From: Gammaproteobacteria bacterium
GTDB taxonomy: Bacteria > Pseudomonadota > Gammaproteobacteria > Chromatiales > Chromatiaceae
Assembly: GCA_019136395.1 (NCBI GenBank)
Contig: JAGVUH010000395.1
Coordinates: forward strand, 1-6,598
DNA length: 6,598 bases
Direction of reading: 5' to 3'
Shown: one piece after another, positions 1 through 6,329 of the stretch
Position numbering within the stretch: position 1 is the stretch's first letter
How the letters are laid out: every line of letters begins with the position of its first letter
Made by a program: the position numbers and the translations under genes
The notes under the pieces: generated by a model
What the model was told of the DNA's origin: nothing
The model's input: only the letters and a program-made list of their open reading frames with translations
The model's database searches: none

Positions 1-1892
1 AAGAGGCCTTTCGCCTGGCCATCGAACCCATCGCTCCCAATCGTCTGCGTCTGCGCTGGACCATCGCCCCCGGGACCTTCCTCTACCGGGACAAATTGGC
101 CCTGAAACTGGAAGGCCCCGCCGGGATCAGCCTGGGTGAGGTGGCCTGGCCAGAGGCGGAGCGGGTTTCGAACGCCGTCCGACCGGATGGCAGCCTGGGT
201 GATGTCCACCTCTATCGGGAGGGCATCGAGGTGGAGGTGCCCATCGCCGGGCTCCGGACCGACGCCCAGGCCCGGGCCATCGCCCTGACCGCCAGTTATC
301 AGGGCTGCGCCGACATTGGCGTCTGTTATCCCCCCCAAAAGACCCGGGTCGAGTTGAGCCTGCCGGCGACTCAAGCCGAGGGGGGGCTGGCTGCTGAGGT
401 CGGCGCGGCTGGAACAGGCGCGGCTCAGGCTGGTATGGCACAGTCAGCCGTGACTCAGGCTGGTGCGGCTGAGAACCAGGTGGCGGCCGCCAGCCCCCCC
501 GTCACCGCCAGCCCCACCCCCGCGCCGATGCCGGTGCCAGCGGTGGCGTCAGCGGCCTCCCTGGAGCCATCTCAAAGCGAGCAGGACCGGATTGCCGCCA
601 CCCTGGCCAGCGGCAGCCTGTGGGCAACCCTGGGGCTCTTTTTTGGCTTCGGCCTGCTGCTGGCCCTGACCCCCTGCGTCTTTCCCATGATCCCCATCCT
701 CTCCGGGATCATCGCCGGCCATGGCCCGGGGATCTCCACCCGCAAGGCCTTCTGGATGTCCCTGACCTATGTCCTGGCCATGTCCCTGACCTACGCCCTC
801 GCCGGCCTGCTGGCGGGCCTGGGGGGGGCCAACCTCCAGGCGGCCTTCCAGGATCCTTGGATCCTTGGCTTCTTCGCCCTGGTCTTCGTCGCCCTGGCCC
901 TGTCAATGTTCGGCTTCTATGACCTGCAACTGCCTTCCAGCCTCCAGACCCGGATCGCCACCTTCAGCCAGCGCCAGCAAGGGGGGCACCTGATCGGCGT
1001 GGCCATCATGGGCGCCCTGTCCGCCCTGATCGTCGGGCCCTGCGTGGCCCCGCCCCTGGCCGGGGCCCTGATCTTTATCAGCCAGACCGGCGACGCCCTG
1101 CTCGGGTTCGCCGCCCTCTTCGCCCTGGGCCTGGGGATGGGCGCCCCGCTACTGGCCATCGGCACCTCGGCGGGCAAACTGCTGCCCCGGGCGGGGGTGT
1201 GGATGGAGGCGGTCAAGGCGGTCTTCGGCGTCACCCTGCTGGGGGTCGCCATCCTGCTCCTGGAGCGTATCCTGCCGCCCGCCGTCAGCCTGCTGCTCTG
1301 GGGGGGCCTGCTGATCTGCTCGGCCATCTACCTCGGGGCCATCACCCATCTGCCCCCCGACGCCAGTGGCTGGCGCAAGCTATGGCAAGGCCTGGGGCTG
1401 GTCATGCTGGTTTACGGCGCCCTGATGCTGGTGGGGGCCGCGGCGGGTGGTAAGGACACCCTCCAACCCTTGCGCGGACTCAACCTGGGCCTGGGGACCG
1501 GTGGTTCCGCCGGCGCGCCGCAAGGGGTCCAGTTCAAGGCCATCAAGGGTCCGGCGGGGCTGGAGCGGGAATTGGCGGCGGCGCGGAGCGCGGGCCGCCC
1601 CGTGCTCCTGGACTTCTATGCCGACTGGTGCGTCTCCTGTAAGGAGATGGAGCGCTATACCTTCTCCGACCCCGCCGTCGCCGCCGAAATGGCCCGCTTC
1701 GTCCTGCTCAAGGCCGATGTCACGGCGAACGACGCCGAGGATCAGGCCCTAATGCAAGGCCGATTCGGGATTCCCGGCCCCCCGGCCATGCTCTTCTTCG
1801 ATGCCCAGGGCCAGGAACGCCGTGATCGCCGCATCGTCGGCTTCATGCCAGCGGCCGAGTTCACCGCCCATCTACGCGGTCTGTTGCCTTGA
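1..1892 (+). CDS. dsbD: Thiol:disulfide interchange protein DsbD (5'-partial)
   Basis: Inner-membrane reductase that carries electrons from cytoplasmic thioredoxin to periplasmic thiol proteins such as disulfide isomerases and cytochrome c maturation factors. The frame is open from the left edge, with the first full codon at 3, so 629 residues are visible and the TTG at 96 is internal. In order, using window residue numbers: an immunoglobulin-like N-terminal domain with C102 and C108 (codons 306 and 324); a long Ala/Pro/Thr/Gln linker of about residues 120-190; a multi-helix membrane domain with C225 in TPCVFPM (codon 675) and C347 in GPCVAPP (codon 1041); and a thioredoxin domain from about 508 with C543 and C546 in DWCVSCKEME (codons 1629 and 1638) and the likely cis-proline in GPPA. 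The 122-residue spacing of the two membrane cysteines equals that in E. coli DsbD (C163, C285). Only the signal peptide and about the first mature residue appear to be missing. All six redox cysteines are present, so it should be functional. The stop overlaps the next gene by four bases. Confidence 0.96.
   Translation, partial: EAFRLAIEPIAPNRLRLRWTIAPGTFLYRDKLALKLEGPAGISLGEVAWPEAERVSNAVRPDGSLGDVHLYREGIEVEVPIAGLRTDAQARAIALTASYQGCADIGVCYPPQKTRVELSLPATQAEGGLAAEVGAAGTGAAQAGMAQSAVTQAGAAENQVAAASPPVTASPTPAPMPVPAVASAASLEPSQSEQDRIAATLASGSLWATLGLFFGFGLLLALTPCVFPMIPILSGIIAGHGPGISTRKAFWMSLTYVLAMSLTYALAGLLAGLGGANLQAAFQDPWILGFFALVFVALALSMFGFYDLQLPSSLQTRIATFSQRQQGGHLIGVAIMGALSALIVGPCVAPPLAGALIFISQTGDALLGFAALFALGLGMGAPLLAIGTSAGKLLPRAGVWMEAVKAVFGVTLLGVAILLLERILPPAVSLLLWGGLLICSAIYLGAITHLPPDASGWRKLWQGLGLVMLVYGALMLVGAAAGGKDTLQPLRGLNLGLGTGGSAGAPQGVQFKAIKGPAGLERELAAARSAGRPVLLDFYADWCVSCKEMERYTFSDPAVAAEMARFVLLKADVTANDAEDQALMQGRFGIPGPPAMLFFDAQGQERRDRRIVGFMPAAEFTAHLRGLLP
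424..464 (+). repeat. In-frame 11-bp direct repeat in the DsbD linker
   Basis: CTCAGGCTGGT occurs exactly at 424-434 and 454-464, 30 bp (10 codons) apart. Both copies encode Gln-Ala-Gly in the same frame. They lie in the low-complexity Ala/Gln/Gly stretch that joins the N-terminal domain of DsbD to its first membrane helix, next to other GCGGCT-type near-repeats. Slippage or local duplication expanding the linker is a reasonable inference. Confidence 0.6.
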
Positions 1893-2470
1893 AGGCGGGC
1901 AAGGCGATCCTGGTCACCCTCCTGGCGGGTGCCATCAGCATCCTGATCGCCATCTTTGGCCAACCCTGGCTCGGGGATACCAAGCCCCCCAGCGTGCAAT
2001 TACCCGATTTCCGGCAGACGACCACGGAACGGCTCACGGAACTGCCCGGCTTCAGCCTGCCCACCCTGACGGGTGAGGAAATCGACAGCGCCTCCTGGGT
2101 GGGCAAGGTCCTGGTCCTGCACTTCTGGGCCAGTTGGTGTCAGTCCTGCCAGCGCGACCTGCGCCTCCTCCAGGCGACCCAGGGGGTCAGCGATCAGTTG
2201 CGGGTGGTGGGGATCGCCATCGACACGGCCGCCGAGGTGAGGGCTTACCTGGCCCAAAACCCCGTCAGTTACCCCATTCTGTTGGGCGGCGGCGAGGCGG
2301 TGGAACTGTCCCGCCGCCTCGGTAACCGCTTGCAGGGCTTGCCGTTCACCGTGATCTTCGATCACCGGGGCCGGCGGGTGCATGATCACTTCGGCGAGCT
2401 CACGCAGCAGGCCCTGGGGGACTGGTTGCCGCCGCTGATTACCCAGGCGGCCCAGGATCAGACCCGTTAA
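1889..2470 (+). CDS. Membrane-anchored TlpA/ResA-like thioredoxin-fold protein
   Basis: A 193-residue protein, probably a periplasmic thiol-disulfide oxidoreductase held by an N-terminal signal anchor. After MKAGK there is one hydrophobic stretch (about residues 6-24). A TlpA/AhpC-like domain follows, starting around [15 protein letters not shown]. The active site is [11 protein letters not shown], with C84 and C87 (codons 2138 and 2147), and the likely cis-proline is P152 in GLPFTVIFD, followed by the usual DHRGR turn. The TTG start at 1889 is chosen because it gives a short positive N-terminus directly before the hydrophobic segment, and because its TTGA overlaps the dsbD stop, which suggests translational coupling. 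No clear Shine-Dalgarno sequence precedes it. The CQSC pair lacks the proline common in WCxPC sites of this family, so the redox potential may differ. Position after dsbD suggests that DsbD may keep it reduced; its substrate cannot be told from sequence. Confidence 0.9.
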   Translation: MKAGKAILVTLLAGAISILIAIFGQPWLGDTKPPSVQLPDFRQTTTERLTELPGFSLPTLTGEEIDSASWVGKVLVLHFWASWCQSCQRDLRLLQATQGVSDQLRVVGIAIDTAAEVRAYLAQNPVSYPILLGGGEAVELSRRLGNRLQGLPFTVIFDHRGRRVHDHFGELTQQALGDWLPPLITQAAQDQTR

Positions 2471-2476
2471 TCTCCG

Positions 2477-2503
2477 GCTGCTCCAGTCCTGGCAGCGTCG
2501 TTT
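2477..2503 (+). terminator. Weak terminator-like hairpin after the TlpA-like gene
   Basis: GCTGC at 2477-2481 can pair with GCAGC at 2492-2496, with partial extra pairing inside the loop, starting 7 bases after the stop codon. Only three T residues follow (2501-2503), after GTCG. The stem is short and the T-tract minimal, so this is at best a weak intrinsic terminator or an RNA 3'-end structure. Confidence 0.22.
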
Positions 2504-2653
2504 GGGGTACATCCGCCAGCGGTCCCGGGAGCCTTCATGGCTGCCTCCCCGCGGTCGTCACCCCCGCCAGGTCCATCCAACCTTCCCGCTGCCGAGCAAA
2601 AGCGGCTTCGTGCCGGGCAAGCATCCCGCGCCTTCCATTGACCGTCGTTCTGG

Positions 2654-2702
2654 ACCAGCGGCGTGGAACAACCAGCGGCGCGGGACACCAGCGGCGCGGA
2701 AC
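2654..2702. repeat. Three tandem copies of a 16-17 bp repeat upstream of aroQ
   Basis: ACCAGCGGCG occurs exactly at 2654-2663, 2671-2680 and 2687-2696, each followed by YGGRAC. The units are 2654-2670 (one extra A), 2671-2686 and 2687-2702, with consensus ACCAGCGGCGYGGRAC. A further stretch at 2641-2653 matches loosely and may be a decayed unit. The array ends 117 bp before the aroQ start. It could be a tandem operator, a decaying microrepeat or part of a dispersed element; the sequence alone does not decide. Confidence 0.75.
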
Positions 2703-2819
2703 TGGACAGCATCCCGGGGAATCCGCACAATCCGCCCCTACGCAGCCCGGAGTCACGCCCGGGTCAGGCCGCCAACGACCAAGCTTGGTGTACCTCCCCG
2801 CTCTGGCAAAGAATTCTCC

Positions 2820-3275
2820 ATGGCATCCATCCTGGTCCTCAACGGTCCCAACCTGAATCTGCTCGGTGTCCGGGAACCCGGCCATTACGGTCATGTCACC
2901 CTGGCCGGGATCGAGGACCGTCTGCGTCGTCTGGCCAACGACTTGGGTCAGACCCTGAGCTTCCGCCAGAGCAACGCCGAGCATGAGCTGATCGAGGCCA
3001 TCCACCAGGCCCCGGCCCAAGGCGTGGCCTTTATCCTTTTCAATCCGGCGGCCTTTACCCACACCAGTGTCGCCCTGCGCGATGCCCTGGCGGCGGTGGC
3101 CATTCCCTTCATCGAGGTGCACCTGTCCAACGTCCACGCCCGCGAACCCTTTCGGCGCCACTCCTATTTCTCGGACCTGGCGCTGGGCGTGATCAGCGGT
3201 CTGGGCGCGACGGGCTACGAACTGGCCTTGCGCGCCGCCGCCGAGCGGCTGGCCCGGGACACCACCCCTGACTGA
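2820..3275 (+). CDS. aroQ: Type II 3-dehydroquinate dehydratase
   Basis: Catalyses dehydration of 3-dehydroquinate to 3-dehydroshikimate, the third step of the shikimate pathway to chorismate, as a cytosolic dodecameric enzyme of the type II family. The 151-residue product has the usual family length. Visible signatures are [10 protein letters not shown] (residues 7-16), REPGHYG with R18 and the catalytic Y23, [10 protein letters not shown] with N75 and catalytic H81, [14 protein letters not shown] with H101, S103, R108 and R112, and the C-terminal [11 protein letters not shown]. The ATG at 2820 is chosen because [13 protein letters not shown] is the canonical beginning; the open frame upstream is spurious. 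The region before the start (GGCAAAGAATTCTCC) has no strong Shine-Dalgarno sequence. accB begins 11 bp after the stop, so the two genes are probably cotranscribed. No active-site residue is missing. Confidence 0.96.
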   Translation: MASILVLNGPNLNLLGVREPGHYGHVTLAGIEDRLRRLANDLGQTLSFRQSNAEHELIEAIHQAPAQGVAFILFNPAAFTHTSVALRDALAAVAIPFIEVHLSNVHAREPFRRHSYFSDLALGVISGLGATGYELALRAAAERLARDTTPD

Positions 3276-3286
3276 CAAGACACCCC

Positions 3287-3754
3287 ATGGATATCCGCAA
3301 AGTCAAGAAACTCATCGAGCTCCTGGAACAGTCCGATATCGCGGAGATCGAGATCCGCGAGGGCGAGGAATCGGTCCGCATCAGCCGCGCCAGCGCCACG
3401 GCCGCCCCGCTCTACATGCCGGCCGCTCCCCTGCCACCCGCCACGCCGGTCTCGCCCCCGGCCCTGTCGGCCCCGGAGCCCGCCAGGACCCCGGAAAGTC
3501 CCGGCGCCGAGTTCCCCGAGGGCAGCCTGGTGCGGTCGCCCATGGTGGGTACCTTCTATCGCTCACCCTCGCCCGGCAGCCGGGCCTTCGTCGAGGAGGG
3601 GGACAGCGTCAAAGTTGGCGACACCCTCTGCATCATCGAGGCGATGAAGATCCTCAACCAGATCGAGTGCGAGAAGGCCGGCACCATCAAGCGCATCCTG
3701 GTGGAAAACGGCCAGCCCGTGGAATATAACGAACCTCTGTTCGTCATCGAGTAG
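3287..3754 (+). CDS. accB: Biotin carboxyl carrier protein of acetyl-CoA carboxylase
   Basis: BCCP carries biotin on a lysine and shuttles CO2 from biotin carboxylase (AccC) to the AccA/AccD carboxyltransferase, making malonyl-CoA for fatty acid synthesis. The product is 155 residues (E. coli BCCP is 156). The N-terminal helix [20 protein letters not shown] and the [14 protein letters not shown] strand (to about residue 34) are typical. A Pro/Ala-rich flexible linker runs from about 36 to 77. The biotinyl domain follows, with SPMVGTFY (84-91), a protruding thumb (about 92-99) and EAMKI, in which K121 is the biotinylated lysine. EAMKI replaces the commoner EAMKM or EAMKL with Ile. The end, [14 protein letters not shown], is canonical. 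The ATG lies 11 bp after aroQ with only a weak purine stretch (ACAAGA) before it. Unusually, 129 bp separate it from accC. Confidence 0.97.
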   Translation: MDIRKVKKLIELLEQSDIAEIEIREGEESVRISRASATAAPLYMPAAPLPPATPVSPPALSAPEPARTPESPGAEFPEGSLVRSPMVGTFYRSPSPGSRAFVEEGDSVKVGDTLCIIEAMKILNQIECEKAGTIKRILVENGQPVEYNEPLFVIE

Positions 3755-3773
3755 CCATCGCCTCTCAGGGTCC

Positions 3774-3869
3774 ACGGGGCCGCGCCCCCGTCCTGGGGCA
3801 GGTGCTCCCCCTCTCCCCCTTGGCGAGCCTACCTCCCGAGGTCCCCACGGCATCGTCAGCGTTCTGACG
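3774..3869 (+). promoter_or_regulatory. Structured accB-accC spacer with several inverted repeats
   Basis: The 129-bp spacer (3755-3883) carries a series of inverted repeats. ACGGGG (3774-3779) pairs with CCCCGT (3786-3791). GGGG (3795-3798) can pair with CCCC (3807-3810). ACCTC-CC-GAGGT (3831-3842) is a near-perfect palindrome. CGTCAG (3854-3859) pairs with CTGACG (3864-3869) across a CGTT tetraloop, ending 14 bases before the accC ATG. A pyrimidine-rich run (about 3805-3820) lies between. AGGT at 3800-3803 could compete for ACCT at 3831-3834, so alternative folds are possible. No T-tract follows any stem, which argues against intrinsic terminators. A leader or attenuation role for accC, or an operator at the palindrome, is inference only. 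Confidence 0.4.
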
Positions 3870-3883
3870 CGGATCGCACCACC

Positions 3884-5224
3884 ATGATCGAGAAATTGCT
3901 CATCGCCAATCGCGGCGAAATCGCCCTGCGCATCCTGCGCGCCTGCCGCGAACTCGGCATCAAGACCGTTGCCGTGCACTCCGAGGCCGACCGGGAACTC
4001 AAGCATGTGCTGCTGGCGGACGAAACGGTCTGTATCGGCCCGGCGCAGTCGGCGGGGAGTTACCTCAACATCCCCGCCATCATCAGTGCCGCCGAGGTCA
4101 CGGATACCGTCGCCATCCACCCGGGCTACGGCTTCCTGTCCGAGAACGCCGACTTTGCCGAGCGGGTGGAACGGAGCGGCTTCATCTTCGTCGGCCCCAG
4201 GGCCGAGACCATCCGCTTGATGGGGGACAAGGTCTCCGCCATCCGCGCCATGCAGGAGGCGGGGGTGCCCTGCGTTCCCGGTTCCGATGGCCCCCTGGAC
4301 GATGACAAGAAGCGCACCCTGCGGCTGGCGCGGGAGATCGGTTACCCGGTCATCATCAAGGCCTCCGGGGGGGGCGGTGGCCGCGGCATGCGGGTGGTCC
4401 ATTCCGAGGCCACCCTGCTCAATGCCATCGCCCTGACCCGCGCCGAGGCCAGTGCCGCCTTCGGCAATCCCATGGTCTACATGGAGAAGTACCTGGAGAA
4501 CCCGCGCCACGTCGAGTTCCAGCTCCTGGCCGATACCCAGGGCAACGCCATCCACCTTGGGGAGCGGGACTGTTCGATGCAGCGCCGGCACCAGAAGGTG
4601 GTGGAGGAGGCCCCGGCCCCGGGGATCACCGCGGAGCAGCGCGCCCGGATCGGCGAACGCTGCGCAGAGGCCTGCCGGCGCATCGGCTACCGGGGTGCCG
4701 GTACCTTCGAGTTCCTGTACGAGAATGGCGAATTCTACTTCATCGAAATGAACACCCGGGTCCAGGTGGAACATCCCGTGACCGAAATGATCACCGGGGT
4801 GGACATCGTCAAGGAGCAGATCCTCATCGCCTCCGGGGAGCCCCTGCGCTACCACCAGGAGGACATCCAGATCAGGGGCCATGCCATCGAATGCCGCCTC
4901 AATGCCGAGCATCCCGATACCTTCATCCCCAGCCCGGGGCGCATCGAGGAGTTTCACGCCCCCGGCGGGCCGGGTATCCGCATGGAGACGCACATCTACA
5001 GCGGCTACTATGTGCCGCCCTACTATGACTCCATGATCGGCAAGCTCATCGCCCATGGCGAGGACCGCCCCGCCGCCCTGGCCCGGATGAGCAATGCCCT
5101 GCGGGAAACGGTCATCGAGGGAATTCACACCAACCTCCCCTTGCAACGCCGCATCCTCACCGACGCCGCCTTCCGCGCCGGGGGCATGAACATCCACTAT
5201 CTGGAAAAGAAACTGGGGCTCTGA
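3884..5224 (+). CDS. accC: Biotin carboxylase subunit of acetyl-CoA carboxylase
   Basis: ATP-dependent biotin carboxylase: uses bicarbonate and ATP to carboxylate the biotin on AccB, the first half-reaction of acetyl-CoA carboxylase. The 446-residue product matches the E. coli enzyme (449) almost end to end. The N-terminal domain begins [18 protein letters not shown]. The ATP-grasp region shows K116, K159, the glycine loop [10 protein letters not shown] (161-170), and E201 in MEKYLENP. The site motif [16 protein letters not shown] contains H236 and K238. Metal and catalytic residues E276, E288, N290, R292, E296 and R338 all fall at the E. coli numbering. The C-terminus [14 protein letters not shown] is canonical. 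The ATG at 3884 matches the family start, but CGCACCACC in front of it is not a Shine-Dalgarno sequence. An 8-G run at 4367-4374 encodes part of the glycine loop. Confidence 0.98.
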   Translation: MIEKLLIANRGEIALRILRACRELGIKTVAVHSEADRELKHVLLADETVCIGPAQSAGSYLNIPAIISAAEVTDTVAIHPGYGFLSENADFAERVERSGFIFVGPRAETIRLMGDKVSAIRAMQEAGVPCVPGSDGPLDDDKKRTLRLAREIGYPVIIKASGGGGGRGMRVVHSEATLLNAIALTRAEASAAFGNPMVYMEKYLENPRHVEFQLLADTQGNAIHLGERDCSMQRRHQKVVEEAPAPGITAEQRARIGERCAEACRRIGYRGAGTFEFLYENGEFYFIEMNTRVQVEHPVTEMITGVDIVKEQILIASGEPLRYHQEDIQIRGHAIECRLNAEHPDTFIPSPGRIEEFHAPGGPGIRMETHIYSGYYVPPYYDSMIGKLIAHGEDRPAALARMSNALRETVIEGIHTNLPLQRRILTDAAFRAGGMNIHYLEKKLGL

Positions 5225-5265
5225 CCAACCCCTCCATCTCTTACCGCCAGGTTGAAGACCAACAG

Positions 5266-5311
5266 GGCGATCCAGCCGGCGGGGCCAAGGCTTTGGCGGC
5301 GATGGATCGCC
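5266..5311. repeat. Inverted repeat and paired hairpins between accC and prmA
   Basis: GGCGATCC at 5266-5273 and GGATCGCC at 5304-5311 form a perfect 8-bp inverted repeat around 30 bases. Nested within it, GCCAA (5284-5288) pairs with TTGGC (5293-5297) across GGCT, and GGCGA (5298-5302) pairs with TCGCC (5307-5311) across TGGA. The last hairpin and the outer repeat are mutually exclusive folds. No T-tract follows. It sits in the 169-bp spacer (5225-5393), which holds no convincing gene. Candidates are a dispersed palindromic intergenic element, an mRNA stabiliser or an attenuator; I cannot tell which from one copy. Confidence 0.5.
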
Positions 5312-5393
5312 ACCGACGGATACCCTTACTGCCGACGGCCCTCACGCCCATGAATCCTGTCCGCCTACTATCCGCGCCCCCGCCCGACCTGAC

Positions 5394-6329
5394 ATGCCCT
5401 GGTTGCAACTGACCCTCGTCACCGACCGTGAGCGGGCGCCGCTCCTCGCGGCGGCCCTGGAAAATGCCGGCGCCCTGGCCGTCACCCTCGGTGACGCCGG
5501 GGATGAGCCCCAACTCGAGCCCCCCCTGGGGACCACCCCCTTGTGGGGCCAGACCCTGGTCACCGCCCTCTTTGCGGCCGACCCGGCCAGCCGTCAAACC
5601 GCCGAGACCCTCGCCGCCACCCTGGCGGATCTGCAAACCGCTCCACCCCGCTGGGAAGCGATCGCCGATCAGGCCTGGGAGCACACCTGGCGGGATGACT
5701 TCGCCCCCACGCGCTTTGGCGAGCGCCTCTGGGTCTGTCCCCGCGGCCAGCGCCCCCCGGGCGAGCAACCGGACGCCGTCCTGGTGGAACTGGACCCGGG
5801 CCTGGCCTTCGGTACCGGCCACCACCCGACCACGACCCTGTGCCTGCGCTGGCTGGATGGCACCCCCCTGGCCGGTAGCCGACTGATCGACTACGGCTGT
5901 GGCTCGGGCATCCTCGCCATTGCCGCCCTCAAGCTGGGGGCCGCGGCGGCCCTGGCGGTGGACCATGACCCCCAGGCCCTGGAGGCGACCCGCGCCAATG
6001 CCGCCGAGAATGGCGTCGCCGAGCGTCTCCGGGTTCTGGCGCCCCAGGAATTGCCCACCGAACGGGTCGATTGCCTGGTGGCGAACATCCTCGCCGGGCC
6101 CCTGATCGAACTGGCACCCCGCCTCGCCGCCCTGGTCCGCACCGGAGGCCGCCTGGCCCTGTCGGGCCTGCTGGCGGACCAGACCCCGACTGTCGCCGCC
6201 GCCTACGCCCCCTGGTTCGAACTGGAGCCCCCGGTCGGCGAGGAGGAATGGATCCTGCTCAGTGGACGGCGCCGATCGACCCCGGTCGTTGCCGAGGCCG
6301 GCCCTCCCAAGGCGGGGACCGGCGGGTGA
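5394..6329 (+). CDS. prmA: Ribosomal protein L11 methyltransferase
   Basis: S-adenosylmethionine-dependent enzyme that methylates lysines and the N-terminus of ribosomal protein L11. The product is 311 residues (E. coli PrmA is 293). The N-terminal substrate-recognition domain begins with the family-typical MPWLQLTL and continues to about residue 85. The linker region has the conserved DQAWEHTWRDDFAP (92-105). The catalytic domain shows LDPGLAFGTGHHPTT (133-147), the SAM-binding LIDYGCGSGIL (164-174), acidic D190 at the end of the next strand, and VANILAGPL (229-237). The recognisable core ends at EEWILLSGRR (about 284-293). An extra tail of 18 residues rich in Pro, Ala and Gly follows. The start is firm because MPWLQL is canonical, though no Shine-Dalgarno sequence precedes it. 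The stop codon overlaps the first possible dusB ATG by one base (TGATG). Confidence 0.96.
   Translation: MPWLQLTLVTDRERAPLLAAALENAGALAVTLGDAGDEPQLEPPLGTTPLWGQTLVTALFAADPASRQTAETLAATLADLQTAPPRWEAIADQAWEHTWRDDFAPTRFGERLWVCPRGQRPPGEQPDAVLVELDPGLAFGTGHHPTTTLCLRWLDGTPLAGSRLIDYGCGSGILAIAALKLGAAAALAVDHDPQALEATRANAAENGVAERLRVLAPQELPTERVDCLVANILAGPLIELAPRLAALVRTGGRLALSGLLADQTPTVAAAYAPWFELEPPVGEEEWILLSGRRRSTPVVAEAGPPKAGTGG

Larger units (their letters stand above)
2471..2819. other. 349-bp spacer without a convincing gene
   Basis: The stretch between the TlpA-like gene and aroQ holds no recognisable coding sequence. The aroQ frame is open upstream to a possible start at 2502, but those 106 residues are Arg/Pro-rich, resemble nothing I know and would precede a canonical AroQ N-terminus. 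An 87-residue minus-strand frame (2467-2730) is equally featureless. The spacer contains a weak hairpin just after the TlpA-like stop and three tandem 16-17 bp repeats at 2654-2702. As the largest gap in the window, it is the most likely place for a promoter for aroQ-accB-accC. I could not find a good -35/-10 pair. Confidence 0.7.

Noticed and set aside
96..98. TTG at 96 as the start of dsbD
   Set aside because: The frame continues to the left edge and encodes typical DsbD N-domain sequence (TIAPGTFLYRDKL), so the gene is truncated by the window rather than beginning here.
2527..2553. Hairpin GGGAG...CTCCC with an inner AGCC/GGCT after the TlpA-like gene
   Set aside because: The stem is short, needs a bulge and has no T-tract; it is no stronger than chance structure in this composition.
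2785..2814. Possible promoter TTGGTG - 18 bp - AAGAAT just before aroQ
   Set aside because: It matches only 3 of 6 and 4 of 6 consensus positions, and the implied transcript would start at the ATG itself. Such weak matches occur by chance.
2502..2819. Upstream extension of aroQ giving a 257-residue protein
   Set aside because: The extra 106 residues are Arg/Pro-rich with no family resemblance, while [13 protein letters not shown] at 2820 is the standard AroQ N-terminus. The open frame also runs through the tandem repeats.
3563..5197. A 544-codon open frame on the minus strand opposite accC and the end of accB
   Set aside because: It lies antisense to unmistakable accC and accB; its product is rich in Gly, Asp, His and Leu, with no recognised domain. 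Codons with G or C in the third position on the + strand remove stops from this frame, so it is a compositional shadow.
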